Part shown: positions 12,370 through 24,480 of the stretch, piece after piece | Numbering within the stretch: position 1 is the first letter of the stretch | How the letters are laid out: every line of letters begins with the position of its first letter | DNA from: Enoplosus armatus | Taxonomy: Eukaryota; Chordata; Actinopteri; Centrarchiformes; Enoplosidae | Assembly (NCBI RefSeq): GCF_043641665.1 | Contig: NC_092190.1 | Span: 10,937,548-11,001,547 of the forward strand | Direction: 5' to 3' | Length of the DNA: 64,000 bases | Position numbers and translations under genes: made by a program | Notes under the pieces: generated by a model | Told to the model about the DNA's origin: nothing | Databases searched by the model: none | Seen by the model: the letters and a program-made list of their open reading frames with translations, nothing else

Positions 12370-13481
12370 AGCTTCATCTCTTGTTGATTCTTGTGGAAGT
12401 TTTGACTTGAATGTTTGGGTGAGCTGTGTGCTCTTTGTTTTGGACTGGTAATTTTGAACAATCGTCTCGTTAAAGCTGAAGTGCTCTGTACCTTGTATAT
12501 AGACATGCTGACGACCAAAGAGTCTGCAAGCAGGTTTGGGCTCTACACGGAAACATAAGTGGCTGAGCAGTTTTCCCAGAGAAGCAGCTTTTGTTTGGTT
12601 ATGGAGGAAATGAGATGGGGACGGGGCGGGGGGGGCACACTTAAGGAAATGGCCTTGCACTCTGATGTCCAGACCACAGCCTGTGACATGTAGGAACTTG
12701 ACGGTGTGCATATTTCACAGCTAGGGTTTCACAAGGTCACTGTGTGTTTGTGTTGAGTCAGGTCCAGTTTCATAATCACCTGTCTGTGCACCAAGAACAT
12801 GTTCAGATAATTTCCTCCTTTTGCTGTCAAAAAACAGAAGAAATTCAGTTACCTAAATAAGGACGTTTAATTTCTGTTATTTAATATTGTGCTAAGACTT
12901 GAGGCTCCTCAGCTAAACACTCCCTCACCACATGAGAGGAGTTGTAGATGACAGTGAGGTTAAAATATGTCTTGAGTGTGAAGTGTCTGAAATGTGTGAA
13001 CCATTTTGCGATAATTAGCTTCATCCTTATAATCAAAATATGCCAACTGTGTGTCAGTAGATCAAAGTAATGTGGATAAATCATACTGTTGTCAGAAAAT
13101 TTTGAAGCTTGCTTTTTCATCATTGCATCATTGTCTCAAACAGAAAACCATGTTGGAGTTAGAATTGCCGGGTTTGGGCGCATTGAGTGTTTATGTATGT
13201 AAGGGTTATACCACAGTCTCTGATCTGGTGTCCATCCTGCTCTCCCATTGTCCATCCCAGTTCTCCCACCCTGGCTGCAGGGAAGGCCATTTTTGGCTGG
13301 TTCAATGGGAGGAAGTGGGCACCGTCTTACACCAGCCATGGAACAGAGTCTCCGGAAAAACAGTCCTGCTTTACACACAATCATTCAGATAGAAAAAATA
13401 TCAATATAATGTTCAGATAAAGCCTGAAGGTTGAGTGGACACACGCAGAGAATTTTATTAACATCAAGCTAGGATTGTGTT
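12370..13481. other. Intergenic, no gene seen
   Basis: No exon-like structure. Open frames on both strands near 13136-13420 overlap a slightly GC-richer patch but show no recognisable domain. Confidence 0.5.
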
Positions 13482-13956
13482 AAAGGAATACTTTGCTTTT
13501 AGGAAGTACGCTTGTTCACTTTGTAGCCCAGATTTGATGTGATTTCAGACGGGGTGGTTATCGCTGCAGCAACGCTGATGTTCTTAATTCCGACTAACTC
13601 TGATACTAATCACCTTTACCATACACTACAGGTTTGTGCTAACAACCTACTCTAGAGAAAACACTTTTTAAATGAACCTCTTCTCCTCTCATGTCTGCAA
13701 GCTTAGCTTAACACAAAGGCTGGAAACAACAATAAACATTTGTTTATTCTGTACCAAAACTGAAGCGTGAAAACATCACATTGTGGAATTAGTTTTTGAG
13801 GTTTACCCTAGTTTCTTTATGCTAAGCTAAGCTAACAGCTGCTAGTGGTAGTTTAATATCCACTGTACAGACATGAGAGTGGTATTGAACTTCTCATCTA
13901 ACTCTTGGCAAGAAAGAAAATAAGTGTATTTCCCAGAATGCCAAACTATTTAAAGG
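13482..13956 (+). repeat. Non-autonomous TIR element, family A copy 1
   Basis: The left end is AAAGGAATACTTTGCTTTT. The right end is GTATTTCCCAGAATGCCAAA followed by CTATTTAAAGG, the imperfect inverted complement. The inside has AAGCTTAGCTTAACACAAAGGCTGGAAAC and a GCTAAGCTAAGCTAACAGCTG block in inverted arrangement, plus TCTCATGT/ACATGAGAGTGGTA sub-terminal arms. It has the same layout as the copies at 26374-26838 and 40844-41072. There is no coding capacity. I recall this as an abundant teleost MITE; the superfamily is not decided here. Confidence 0.7.
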
Positions 13957-16900
13957 CTTTAAAGGATTGTAATAAAGTTAAAATTGTAAATATAAAAAAC
14001 ATATACATGAAGACAGAGAGATATAAAGAGAGACTTGAGAATGCCGTGCTGAGCCAGATTTGACTGATTGCTCTTCATTGTCTTTTGGGTGTTTTGATTA
14101 GGCTATAAATGAGTCCCCGTGTTTGCACCAGATGTCATAGGGTTAACAGGTCAGCTATTAAGCACACACTAAAGTGCAGGAAAAAAGAGGCCGGCTGGGA
14201 GATGAGGCAAATAATTTCTATCAACCATCCTCTCATTCTTTCAGTGGCTACATTAAAATCCAATCAATTATATCTCAACGAAAAACCACAGCTTGTTGAA
14301 CTTTGCCTGCGTGTGTGAGAGTGAGTCCATGTGTGCATATACATGAGGAAAGTGAGGCACAGATCGGGGCAGTTTTATTAAGATTGGCAGCAGGAAAGGT
14401 TTGTAATGAAGAACTACACTGGCGTTTACCTTTTAGCTTTCACTGAAGTTCTAACTGCCCCCTTTACCTTCGTATCACAGAGTGTCCATTGTATGTTCCC
14501 TGTGATTATGAAAGTGAGGAATTCACTCGGACATCTGAGCACAATCCTCCCCCAAACTACACCAATCACAGCAGCAAGTTCCCACAGTCCTTGTTAAAGA
14601 CAAATCAGTATGAGACCGACAACACACTTCTTTACATTTACCTTTCTCAAACATGCAACGTTGTTAAAATAGTTTAGGTTGATCTGCCTTCGGCATGACA
14701 GAAGATAAAGTAGTTTTATGGTTTTATTTTCTCATAAATCAGGCCGTTAACTACTTGGATGAGTATCTGAAAATGCATTTTTGTGTGTGCATCAAAGATA
14801 AATCTCTCCGGGCCCTATGCTTGTGATCACAGCCTGAACAGCTGGATAGAAAAATTATAAAAAGGGTGGACTACAACAGCTGTGGAGGAACAAGACCACA
14901 AATAGAGCAAGGAGCTCTTTACAAGGTCCAAAAAGGAGAGGAAAACATGGGTGAAAAAATAATAACAATCACTGCCTCCTTCCTCTTTTCATGAACTTCT
15001 GCAGGATGTGTCTTTCATGCCTTGCTCTTTTCATCCTCATCTCCATCCTTCTTTTGTGTTAGTCTTCTCCTCTCACCAGGGTGAAAATACACAGGAAACT
15101 TTTTACCACAATGGGACTTTTCACACATCTATTGCTCATTAGGGATTTGAATGTTCACTGGAGGCGTTTTCCTGAGGAGAACTGAATGTATTTTACCACA
15201 CATATAAGCAAACACTTTCACAAATCAGGCTCCTGACATGCATTTAACTCAGCTCGGCTGGAAGCAAGCCTGCACTGTGCAACTTTGAAACTCTTAGGAA
15301 GGCCTGCCATCATGGTTTTGATGAATGGATGGACATCAGGCTATTGGCCTCCATTCAGGCTCTGATGTATGGGGTGCCTGGTACTGGGAGGCTGAAGTGA
15401 GGCCGCAAAGCTGTTTCGTATTTACAAGCTGAGGTTTGAGTGTGGCTGGAAGGTTCGGGGAAGGCTTTTGGTGGTTTGGGGCGTCAGAGTGACTGGGTTA
15501 AGACTGCAGTCAGCCATTACTCTCTTCTCTAAATCCTTTTCTATATCATAATGAGAAGCAGATCTCTACTATCTCCACCAAAGTCCTGCAGAGTGATGGG
15601 GGAAACGGACACATGGTGACCACACTACTTCCTGTCCCTCACTCCTGTTTGATCCCTTCCTCCTTTCCTTTATATCTCGGATTCAATCCACTTTCTGGCT
15701 TTTGTTTTATGCATCTTCCTCGAATATTTCTCCCACTGTCACACGTCGGTGTAAACAATGAAAGACTACAAATGACCTCATGTGTTTTTGCCTGTTAGTA
15801 ATAGATGTAACTGAAGCTCAGGGTTACAGATCAGACTTTGAAGAGAGACTAGATGAATGGGAGTGCTAGTGCCCCTCACTAGGAGCTCCAGGCGCACAGG
15901 GCTCAACTCCAGATGCTGCCTACGTTGCCACATCCTGGCCGTAATCCCCCTGCAGTGCCGTGTTGGTTGTGTGTTTGCGATCGGTGGGGAGACCATGAAT
16001 GAGAACCACCTGGGACAGAGAAAAATGGCTTGAGGTCATTTTCCATCACATATTGCTCTGGCGATTTTGATCAATCATTTTGTGCTGCAGGGTCATTTTT
16101 AAAGGACATGATATTTACAGCGTATCACCATTTAGATCTCTTTCCATTAATGTGAGTCAGGCTTCATTCTTCTGACATGTTTATCTACATTATTTATTCA
16201 TCTATCCATTATTCCATCATCTTGTTTGAGTGCTATGGAGTCGTGTTTATATCCTATAAAGCCCACAGTGTTTAGTTTTCCCTCAGTGCTCATGCTCTTG
16301 TAAAACTTTACATTTCTTGTTTGCAATTGGAACATCACTTTGTCTGTTTTAAATTGTGCTGTTTACTATTGATGCAACTTAAAAGTTTCAAAGTTAAACC
16401 ATGAACTTGATCCCAGTGACAGTACGTCAACACAGAGGCTTCCGTGCACAGCTGTAGGCTAGCAAGGCAACACCTACAAGTAATGTAGCTGGTGAAGCTA
16501 TTGCTGCAGGCTTCTCCAAAACACCAACGCATTCCAGCAGTGCTGATGGTCCATTTTTCATTTAGCATGACAGGACAATAGGGGTGAAAGTTAGCCACCT
16601 TATCTGTGAACTCTGTGTCAGCAGCATGGAACGGCAGCGTGTTGTGAAGCATACATCGGGATTGTCAGGATAGGATTACTAGATTAGAGCTACAGCCTCT
16701 AGGGAACACAGAGAGACGGACACCTTCTCATGCAGCCTGTGGACAGATTCTGTCATTCACTAATCCATACGGGACACCCAGTGTCCCCTGGAGCAAGACT
16801 TTTCTTCAGCTTTTTACCCTTCTTCTGCATGATCCCAGTGACCTGGCTCATATTAATGAACATGGTGTGTGTGTGTGTGTGTGTGTGTGCGTGCAAGAGT

Positions 16901-17230
16901 GCTGAAAGGGTGGGGGTGAACAGAAACCTGTCAGGCTTCTTGGTGCAAGCAGAACTTGCACTTTATTTGAGTTACTGCTGCGTGTAGAGATGATAGACGA
17001 AGTCAATGGACTGTATGAGCCACAGCCGGTCATGGTCAACAGCTCAGCATGAAGGCACTGACAGATTCGGTGAGGTCAGAGAAAGAGACAGAGACAAGAG
17101 AGGAGTGAAGAGAGAGCTCTGTAAGGCAGCGAGAGAAAGACAATGTAAAACGCAAGACTTTAAAGCTGCTATAATGAATATTTGTGGTTATCCATTTTAG
17201 TCATCATGTCTGTCTGTCTAATGTCTATTT
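13957..17230. other. Intergenic, no gene seen
   Basis: AT-rich. The longest frame is 105 codons (- strand, 16335-16652) with no family signature. No RNA gene was seen. The GT microsatellite at 16865 is listed separately. Confidence 0.5.
16865..16889. repeat. (GT)n microsatellite
   Basis: About twelve perfect GT units followed by a CGTGC imperfection. Confidence 0.95.
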
Positions 17231-17600
17231 GGTCCACCACTTTGACCCAGACTGAAATATCTCAACAACTATCGGATTTATTGCTATGAAATTTTGTGCA
17301 AACATTCAAGCTCCCTGGAGGATGAATCCTACTGACTTTGGTGATCCCCTGATTTTACATCTAGCAGCACCATGAGGTTGACAGTCGAGGCTCTTTTCAT
17401 CTGGCACCACAGTCAGGTCAAAATCTTCAGTTATTCAATGACATATCTCTATCTATCTGACGGATTGGCACAACATTTTGTACAAGCATTCATGGTTCTC
17501 AGACAATGTACCCTTCTGACTTTGGTGATCCCCTGACTTTTCCTCTGGCATCACCATGAGGTTGACTATTTAGTTCTTCATTGAGATATCACGACAAATG
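17231..17600 (+). repeat. Interspersed repeat family C, copy 1 (5' part)
   Basis: Starts GGTCCACCACTTTGACCCAG and carries the typical AAATATCTCAACAACTAT and GACTTTGGTGATCCCCTGA ... CACCATGAGGTTGAC segments, the second of which occurs twice. It shares these blocks with the copy at 56000-56487. It lacks the GCTAGCATGCTAA-rich 3' part seen in the copies at 35878 and 56000. No coding capacity is visible. Confidence 0.75.
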
Positions 17601-19247
17601 GAAGGCAGACACAGTTAGCAACCAGCTGATGAACATGGTGCAACATTTAGCAGCTTACGAGTCGGATATTTCCCTCAAATTGGTATGGAGCAAACAATGC
17701 AGATCTAAAAGGAGAGTGAATATAGACTAACATCGCAACATAGCCAGAAATATGACTCCCAATGAATGCTTATGTTGCTCTGTGGCTGCTAGATGTATAA
17801 ATGAGCAACTGTTTGCTGACAACTTCCCCATATCAACTTAAAACGTAACGATATGTTGGTGCAGCTTGTTTCTGCTGCCCCCAAGTGGCCAAAATAAATC
17901 AGGTTTAACAAAAAAAAATTTCACATACCTGTCTAACACAAAGCCTCTTGGTATCTCACTTTTTTTTTTTTAAATGTTTGACATTTGAGCAGGTGTTAGG
18001 TTTCGCTGACATTCATGGGCTGGTGTCCCGCTCTGTCAATGTGAGGAATGCCTTGATTGCTACATTTCCAGACAGGGACGCACTCTTTCTGCCAAACACG
18101 CACCTGCATGAACATATCCTTCAGAGACACAAAAGATCACCTCAGTGAGAAAACACTGGCTCCAAAACCGGAGACAAAGTCCAATTGAACAAATGGCTGC
18201 CAATCTTTTGTCCTTTGAATTTTTAAAAGGTCCATCGCTCCCTCACGTTCATGCACAAGCTCCATCCACTCCTTTCAGCTTCACCCACACAGGCCCTTAT
18301 CCTCCTGGAAGATAATTGTAAATGAATAAGTAATTAAGTGAGAGATGAGTGAGGTTAGAAGAGCAGGAATGTGAGGGAGTAGAGAAATGTAAGAGGGCGC
18401 CTCAGAGTAGGAGGGAGGTCGACTGTTGATGGTAAAGATGTGGTCGAGAATGAGTTTGAGGGGGAACCTCTGAATGGAGATTTGCACGAAAATAGATTGT
18501 GTCTGTCAGACCCCCCACTGTGACACAGGGCTGGACTACAATAGAAGCAGCAGTCATTAGGAATAACTCTCTCAATCTTTCTTCCTCTGTTTTCCACCCC
18601 CCCCCCCCCATCCACCCTCCTCATTCGTTTACGTCATCGCCACCCTGTTTGCCTCTTGCAGTCGCCTACCCTTTTCCATCTACTTATCTCTTGATCGTTC
18701 TGTTTATCCTGTTTGTGAAAACATGTACGATGAACTTGGGCCTGTCTAAAATACTGTAGGATTTGTTGAAAGTAGCCATACTGTGTGGATGCACTCTCCA
18801 AAACTTTGAGTTTGAAGAGTGGATAAAACTCAGGATGTTGTTTTGAGCATGAACACACAAATGGAGCAAAACTCCTCATCCCAGCCACATTGTCTTTGTC
18901 AAAACTTGTATTATGTCAGGCCTATTTTATTTATCTCTTCACTCTCTTTTAGCTCTGTTTTTGGTCTCCACCAACCTCTGAGGGAAATATCTGGGTCTTT
19001 AGCTAGGCCTTAACTTTTTCTGTTCCGTTTTTAATTTAATTTAATTTCACTTAATTCCATTTTATTTTGCCCTTTGCATTAAATTTTCTCTAAGTTTCCT
19101 TTTTGTTGTGTGTTCATAGTAGTTTTTGAGATATTGCATCACTCAAAATGTATCTAAGGTAATCCTCTTCCATCCTATTCTAAATAGATTCTTCATGAGA
19201 ATATTTTTCTAACAGAAAGTGTATGGTAGCTGGATGGCCTTTTCTCA
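17601..19247. other. Intergenic, no gene seen
   Basis: Contains a CTCF-like motif at 17872-17891 and a poly-C run near 18599-18609. Otherwise it is AT-rich with only short open frames. Confidence 0.5.
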
Positions 19248-19273
19248 ACACACACACACACACACACACACAC
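19248..19273. repeat. (AC)n microsatellite
   Basis: Thirteen AC units, perfect. Confidence 0.95.
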
Positions 19274-20479
19274 CCCTGCTGTTCCCAGTCCGGCCTCCCT
19301 GTGAATCAGGACTGCAGAACAGAGGTTGGCAGCAGTCTGCAGGGCTACGGATGCTTATCAGAAAGGCTTACAAATCCCCCCTGATGCTCCTGATATGGAG
19401 GACAATGGGTATGCGTGCGTAGTGGGAGCTCTCTTTAAAGCCTCATTGAAACTGACTTCACTACTCTGCTCTTTAATGAGGTCAGAGTAGCCTGCTGGCT
19501 GCATTTCATCAGTGAAATAGGTCATACAGTCAAAATAAACTTCAGTGGGGTGACCTGTACGAGTCGACGATATCTTTTTCCTGAGCAAACATGCTGGACA
19601 TACTTCAGTCACTGGACATGACATCAAAAGACTCACTTTCACCTCTGAGCTCCATCACAGTATATTATCATGATTCGACAATTCAAACATCATTAACGTG
19701 TATATACTTCTATAAATTCCACAGTTTCTTATTCTTTTTTGTGATGCTGCCTTTGTATTGAACTTAGGGTTAATTGCCCTGGTGGGAGCAGCTGTGAGGC
19801 CACCAGAGTTGCAGGTGAGCTTTCAGCAGCTCTCAGTAAACACATGAGCCTCCCACTCGGCTTTGTGTTGCTTCCAAAAGGACGTGCCTGAAGTGAGACT
19901 GAATAAGGCTCAAACGACAATGAAACACATTAGGCTTCTGCAGCTGATGTTGTTGTTGTTCATAGTTTCAGGAAAAGCATTGTATTAATAAAAAAAAAGC
20001 ACCTTTATTTGGTCAGCTTGTTCAAAATGATTCTACATACCAGAAACTGGCACCAAAAATGTAAATCGTGAATACGGTTGTAGGTGTTGTCCGTTATTCA
20101 GAGGGTGTTTTCAGTTACGTCTGTGAGATTGGACGTTGGGTTTAACCCATTTGTTGGTTTTGGGTGGAAGCAGATGACAGTAGATGTGGTTAACTGGATG
20201 TCTGCAGCTCTGGTTTCATATTTAGATAACTGGGGCGGGGCAGTGCAGGGAGCACGAGGAGGTGCACTTGTAATATGGTTTAATGTGGCTAATCGTGCAT
20301 TTGTGTTTATTATACATTTGCCCTATATCTTGTGGTTTAAAGGTTTGCCCTTATTCAATAGCAGTCATCATGACAAAAATCCATTGCAATTTAAAAATCT
20401 GTGATCAAAGTTATCATATAATATATATTACTGTTTTATCTTACATGATTACAGCCCCCTTTCTACAGATTTTTTAGAT
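19274..20479. other. Intergenic, no gene seen
   Basis: Short open frames only (longest 106 codons at 20084-20404, +, with no recognisable domain). Confidence 0.45.
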
Positions 20480-21250
20480 TAGACTATATGCTTTTTATAA
20501 TGATAGAAATAATATATAATATTATGCTTTATTATACAGAATATTGTGTCATATATACTTTATAATTATATGATTGAGGAAGTAATTGACAGAAATATGT
20601 GCAAGCTGTAGAATATACAGTTTAATGCTGAATCTTGTATTAAGTTATTATTATCACTAAATGATCTTTTGAACAACAAAAGAACAGTTACAGAACATGT
20701 GTGCAGCATCTGAACAGGTTTGCCTGTAAAATATAATATCTTTACATCTTTCTGATAGCCACTTTCCTAAAAAGTTTAAATATTCATGTTAATAATATCG
20801 AATATTATGCATACTTTACGAATAAGTTATAGACTTGTACAGTATATACCTGCACACCATATAAAAACCTATGACAACATTCAGTTTAATGCTGAATGTT
20901 GCATGATTATGTTTGCATACTATTATTCATTGTGCATTATATTTTAAAAGTCCCTGTTACAGAACATATGTGCAGGTAAAAGTGTCATATCTAAAGCTTA
21001 GGGATTTTATATAAAATGTACTATTTCTCAAGTTTGCATATACTATTCAATATTATTGCAATTTCCTTAGATGAAAGCCATTTCAGTAAAACGTTTTGTA
21101 TAACACAATGACAATAACAGAATATTGTCCTGTACTTACAGTGCACTGCACTCCATGTTATAGACATGTATAGACCTGCATGCCACATAAAACTCGCATG
21201 AAGTGACATATAATGTTCAGCAATGTGAACATTTTGTGTTATGTACTATG
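20480..21250. repeat. Strongly decayed tandem repeat block, very AT-rich
   Basis: Blocks recur at intervals of roughly 265-325 bases. CAGTTTAATGCTGAAT occurs at 20618 and 20882, with a weaker version near 21213. GTTACAGAACATNTGTGCAG occurs at 20687 and 20956. GTTATAGAC followed by a CCTGCA-CACATAAAA block occurs near 20826 and 21160. A GATAGCCACTTTC/GAAAGCCATTTC block occurs near 20754 and 21073. The order of the blocks is kept, so these are diverged tandem units (two clear, a third partial). They end about 100 bases before the CpG-richer proposed ackr3 first exon. Confidence 0.6.
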
Positions 21251-21349
21251 TTGTGCGTCGTAAGCAGGAAATTCCGCGTGTTCTTCTTTTTTTCATCTTG
21301 GCCGAAACTCGCCGGGCTGCTCGCTGCCTATTGAACGCCTGAGGCGATG

Positions 21350-21578
21350 CCATGTCAATACGCAGAGCTGTTAGGACCAGCCTTGGAGGCGTAGCTCTTC
21401 TGAGTATCAAGAGCAAGTGCACAACAAGGAGCAGGAGTCATTTAAGGAGGCGGAGGTTTGTGGCGCGCACAAGTTTCCTGCAGTGGAGTTGAAGTTATCC
21501 TTCTGCACCAAAACTAAGCGACAACAAATCTGTTGTTTAAAAGAGGAGACTTCAGAGAGGGAGGAGGAACCAAAAAAG
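21350..21578 (+). other. ackr3: Probable 5' non-coding exon and promoter region of ackr3
   Basis: This stretch is GC-richer and more CpG-rich than the sequence before it. It ends at an excellent donor (AAAAAAG|GTAAGC, donor at 21579). The next good acceptor on this strand leading into the receptor frame is at 24410, which would give a 2.8-kb intron. A non-coding first exon plus a single coding exon is the known layout of vertebrate ACKR3 genes. The 5' limit is a guess: no TATA box is visible and the CpG-rich zone begins near 21260. The donor is seen; pairing it with the receptor is inference. Confidence 0.5.
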
Positions 21579-22322
21579 GTAAGCTGCTTACATGAGCTCA
21601 TGCGGGGCAGGAGAACGGGTGTAAAAGTAGTTTCTCGGCTTTGTAACAACACTTAATAAGCCTCAGAGATGATCGATACCTGCGATTATCGGCATATATG
21701 AAAATGTACTCAATTAGTTTAAGGAATACCCTTTAACAACTTTATTAGTTCTTATTAATAGAGAGATCAAACCGGGATACAATCACATGCTCAATATTGT
21801 TACTAAAAGAGAAAAAAGTTATTTAAGGAATATTTCAGCAACATTTGAGTGATTTTTTGTAGGTGTCCATCTTCCCGGCGTGTCTCCGCGCTGTTTACTT
21901 GCCTCCCAGTTCAAACACGGAGTCAGGCTACTGTATACCGAGCTGACATCTGATAAGAGAGGTTTGTTTCCAGCTTGATATCGATCAACAATGACAACAG
22001 TGGCATTGTATGTGTTTGCCGTCAGCAGCAGTCTGGTATCTTTCGCTGGACTCGATGCTTGAGCGTAATGACGCACTTTTACTGATAATCTACGCGGAAA
22101 CCTGACGTGCTGTCCTAAAAGATTGTGCCCCCAAACTAGCGCCTGTAGACGGAGACTGACAGGAGACACTTCTGACAAACAGGCTGCACCTGCACCATTC
22201 TTGTCGACAGCATTAGCACATGAAAATGGCCTTCAATCGCTTTTATTTTCTGTGTATTGAGTAACAAAAGACGTTTTCAGCTAATTTGTAACTGGATGCT
22301 CGCGGGGTGAAAGGGGGGAGAA

Positions 22323-22324
<2 letters not shown>

Positions 22325-22358
<34 letters not shown>
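22325..22358. repeat. (AG)n microsatellite
   Basis: Seventeen AG units, inside the proposed ackr3 intron. Confidence 0.95.
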
Positions 22359-22361
<3 letters not shown>

Positions 22362-22621
22362 CTGTATGTGCTGTCTCTGTTATCTGGTTCTGTGGGTGTT
22401 AAAAGGTTAATTAGCTTGAAGCCTGTGGGGCTACCTGGCACCTCCAGGTATTTTCCATATAATATGAGGGGAATTAGACAGAGAGCATTGTGAGGGATTA
22501 TCTCAGAAAATCCCTCTATTAGAATGAACAGCACTCTCCAGTGTCTCAGTAAGTAATTGAAAGTAAAATAATTTCTTGATGGATTTCTTGAAAGAGTTTT
22601 TAGCCACATCACTAAGTAAGG

Positions 22622-23150
22622 GTAGCAGTACTAAAATGTAAAAAACAATCCATTACAGGCCTGCATTTAAAATGAGTAAAAGCACAGAAATAATTATCAG
22701 AGAGATATATTCAAAGTAAAACTCCTTATTGGTGATAAGTACAAAATATTCATGCATCACAGTGTGTGTAATACATGTTTGCCTAATCCAGTGATAAATA
22801 TCTGCAAAAAGCAAAGTACTTCATCACATTGATGCACCTCTGTGTTATATTATTATTTTTCAGATTATGTCATTATTATTAGTGAGGTATTCACATCTAA
22901 ACAGCATTTTGGTGTTGCAGCTGGTCGACATAGACCTTACTTGAACTACTTTGCATACTACCGGGCATTTTAATCTGTAACAATAAATCATATTTTACAA
23001 GCTGATCATATGTTTTGGATGTATAAAATTTGAACCTGCAAAGTAACCGGTAACTGTAGCCATCAAATAACTGTTGCGGATTAAAAAGTACAATATTTGC
23101 CCCTGAAATGTGATGGAGTAGAAGTTTATAGTAGTATAAAATGGAAACAC
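22622..23150 (-). repeat. Interspersed element family B, reverse copy
   Basis: Read on the minus strand, it aligns block by block with the element at 52856-53345. Shared blocks are the ACTTCTACTCCATCACAT region, a CAAATATTGTACTTTTTAAT block, a CCGCAACA block, an AGTATGCAAAGTAG block with AAGGTCTA nearby, and a TAATAATAAT stretch in the same order. The terminal CAGTGGTGGAA-like ends are eroded here. It lies inside the proposed ackr3 intron. Confidence 0.75.
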
Positions 23151-24410
23151 AAAATACACTGATTACAGATACCAAAGGCAGACATAACACACACTAGACA
23201 GCTGCACATCTTAATATGTTCCAGGTGTTCTTGTATATACTTATTTTCACTTTACCCTTTTCTTTCATCATCCTCTGTGACTTTGTGCCACTTATCTTGT
23301 GTACAGCACAAGTCTCCTTCACAGACAGATGTCTGACGCGGTCACATTTCACTGCTTTCCGGCGTGCTGTGTCACCCAGTGGTCAGTGACCCCTATAGGT
23401 CGGACCATTTTGCAGGCTTCTAGCCTCCCGCTGATCTCTGCACACAATTCACTCTGTGGGTGTACGAGTCAGTCAGGGGCAACAGCGGGGTTAAGCCACT
23501 CGTGCTCTGGTTTTGATCTATTACCTTTCACCTCTGATCTCTTCCACTGTGGCAGGCTGCCAGTTAGGGGAGCTGAGAGAGACATCAAGGTAAACATCTG
23601 TGCATGCAGGGTTGGACATTTCAGTGGCCGTTTAGGCTCAAAAGAATCATGCCAGGTTATTGGCATGCCAAGCTGCTGTAGACTACTGCCTCTGTGATCT
23701 TGCATATTGCTCTAGTCACCTTCCTCATAGCGTTAATATACCCTGTATTTGAAATTGTGTGCATGTGTTCCTGTGTTATGAGATTCAGATGTTGTAAAAT
23801 GACGTCTTCGAGGTTATGAGCTGCCTTTTCTTTGATCATCTGGGTGTTGACAGCTCCTCTCTCACCCTCTCCTTCAAGAGCAGAAGAGAAACATGGGCTT
23901 TTCTTTTACTATAACAAGCATGTTAAGGGAAAATATTCTTAAAAATGGCATCATGTTTCCCACCCTGACCCACACTTTATCTTGGAATGGGCGGAACACT
24001 CCGGAAATACACCCTGTTTGGATTTCTCGATCCCACTTCCTCATGTCTAATCTGCACTCTGTGCTAGTGGAGCTAATGTAAACATTTATTGTACTGCCCC
24101 CTGACTGCACATCAATCACAGAGAGCTCCTGCGCTTGTGACACGGCAACAGAGAGCCTCTATTAACTCATGAAAGCAGTGTTTTAACAAGTTAACCGCAT
24201 TAAGATTCTTCAGGATCTGGTGGCATACCACAAGTTGCTTTGTGTTTTATTAGCTCATGCAGTTCGAGTCCACATGTGTAACAGAAAATTGTTTTTTAAA
24301 TATGATACCAGAAGGTTAAATGAAAAAAAGTGGTAGCATTTTTCTGTTGGATCTTTATCCAGATAAATGTATGCTGCAAGAAATGATGAGTTGATGTCTT
24401 GTTTTTACAG

Positions 24411-24480
24411 GATCTATCCCAGTCAGAGGTGGTGTGTGTTACCTCCCAGTGGTCTGTGGTCGTCTCCCAGTGCTGAAAAA
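24411..24480 (+). other. ackr3: 5' untranslated part of the ackr3 coding exon
   Basis: A clean acceptor (CTTGTTTTTACAG) ends at 24410. The frame is open upstream to an ATG at 24367, but that codon lies inside the intron. The first usable start is therefore the ATG at 24481, whose preceding bases AAAA are an acceptable context. Confidence 0.75.

Noticed and set aside
12067..12711. 214-codon minus-strand frame, the second longest in the window
   Set aside because: It runs antisense through the nqo1 exon-6 relic and has no domain of its own. Its openness partly mirrors the old coding strand.
24367..24480. Upstream in-frame ATG extending ackr3 by 38 residues
   Set aside because: It lies before a strong splice acceptor at 24410, and the family N-terminus fits the ATG at 24481.
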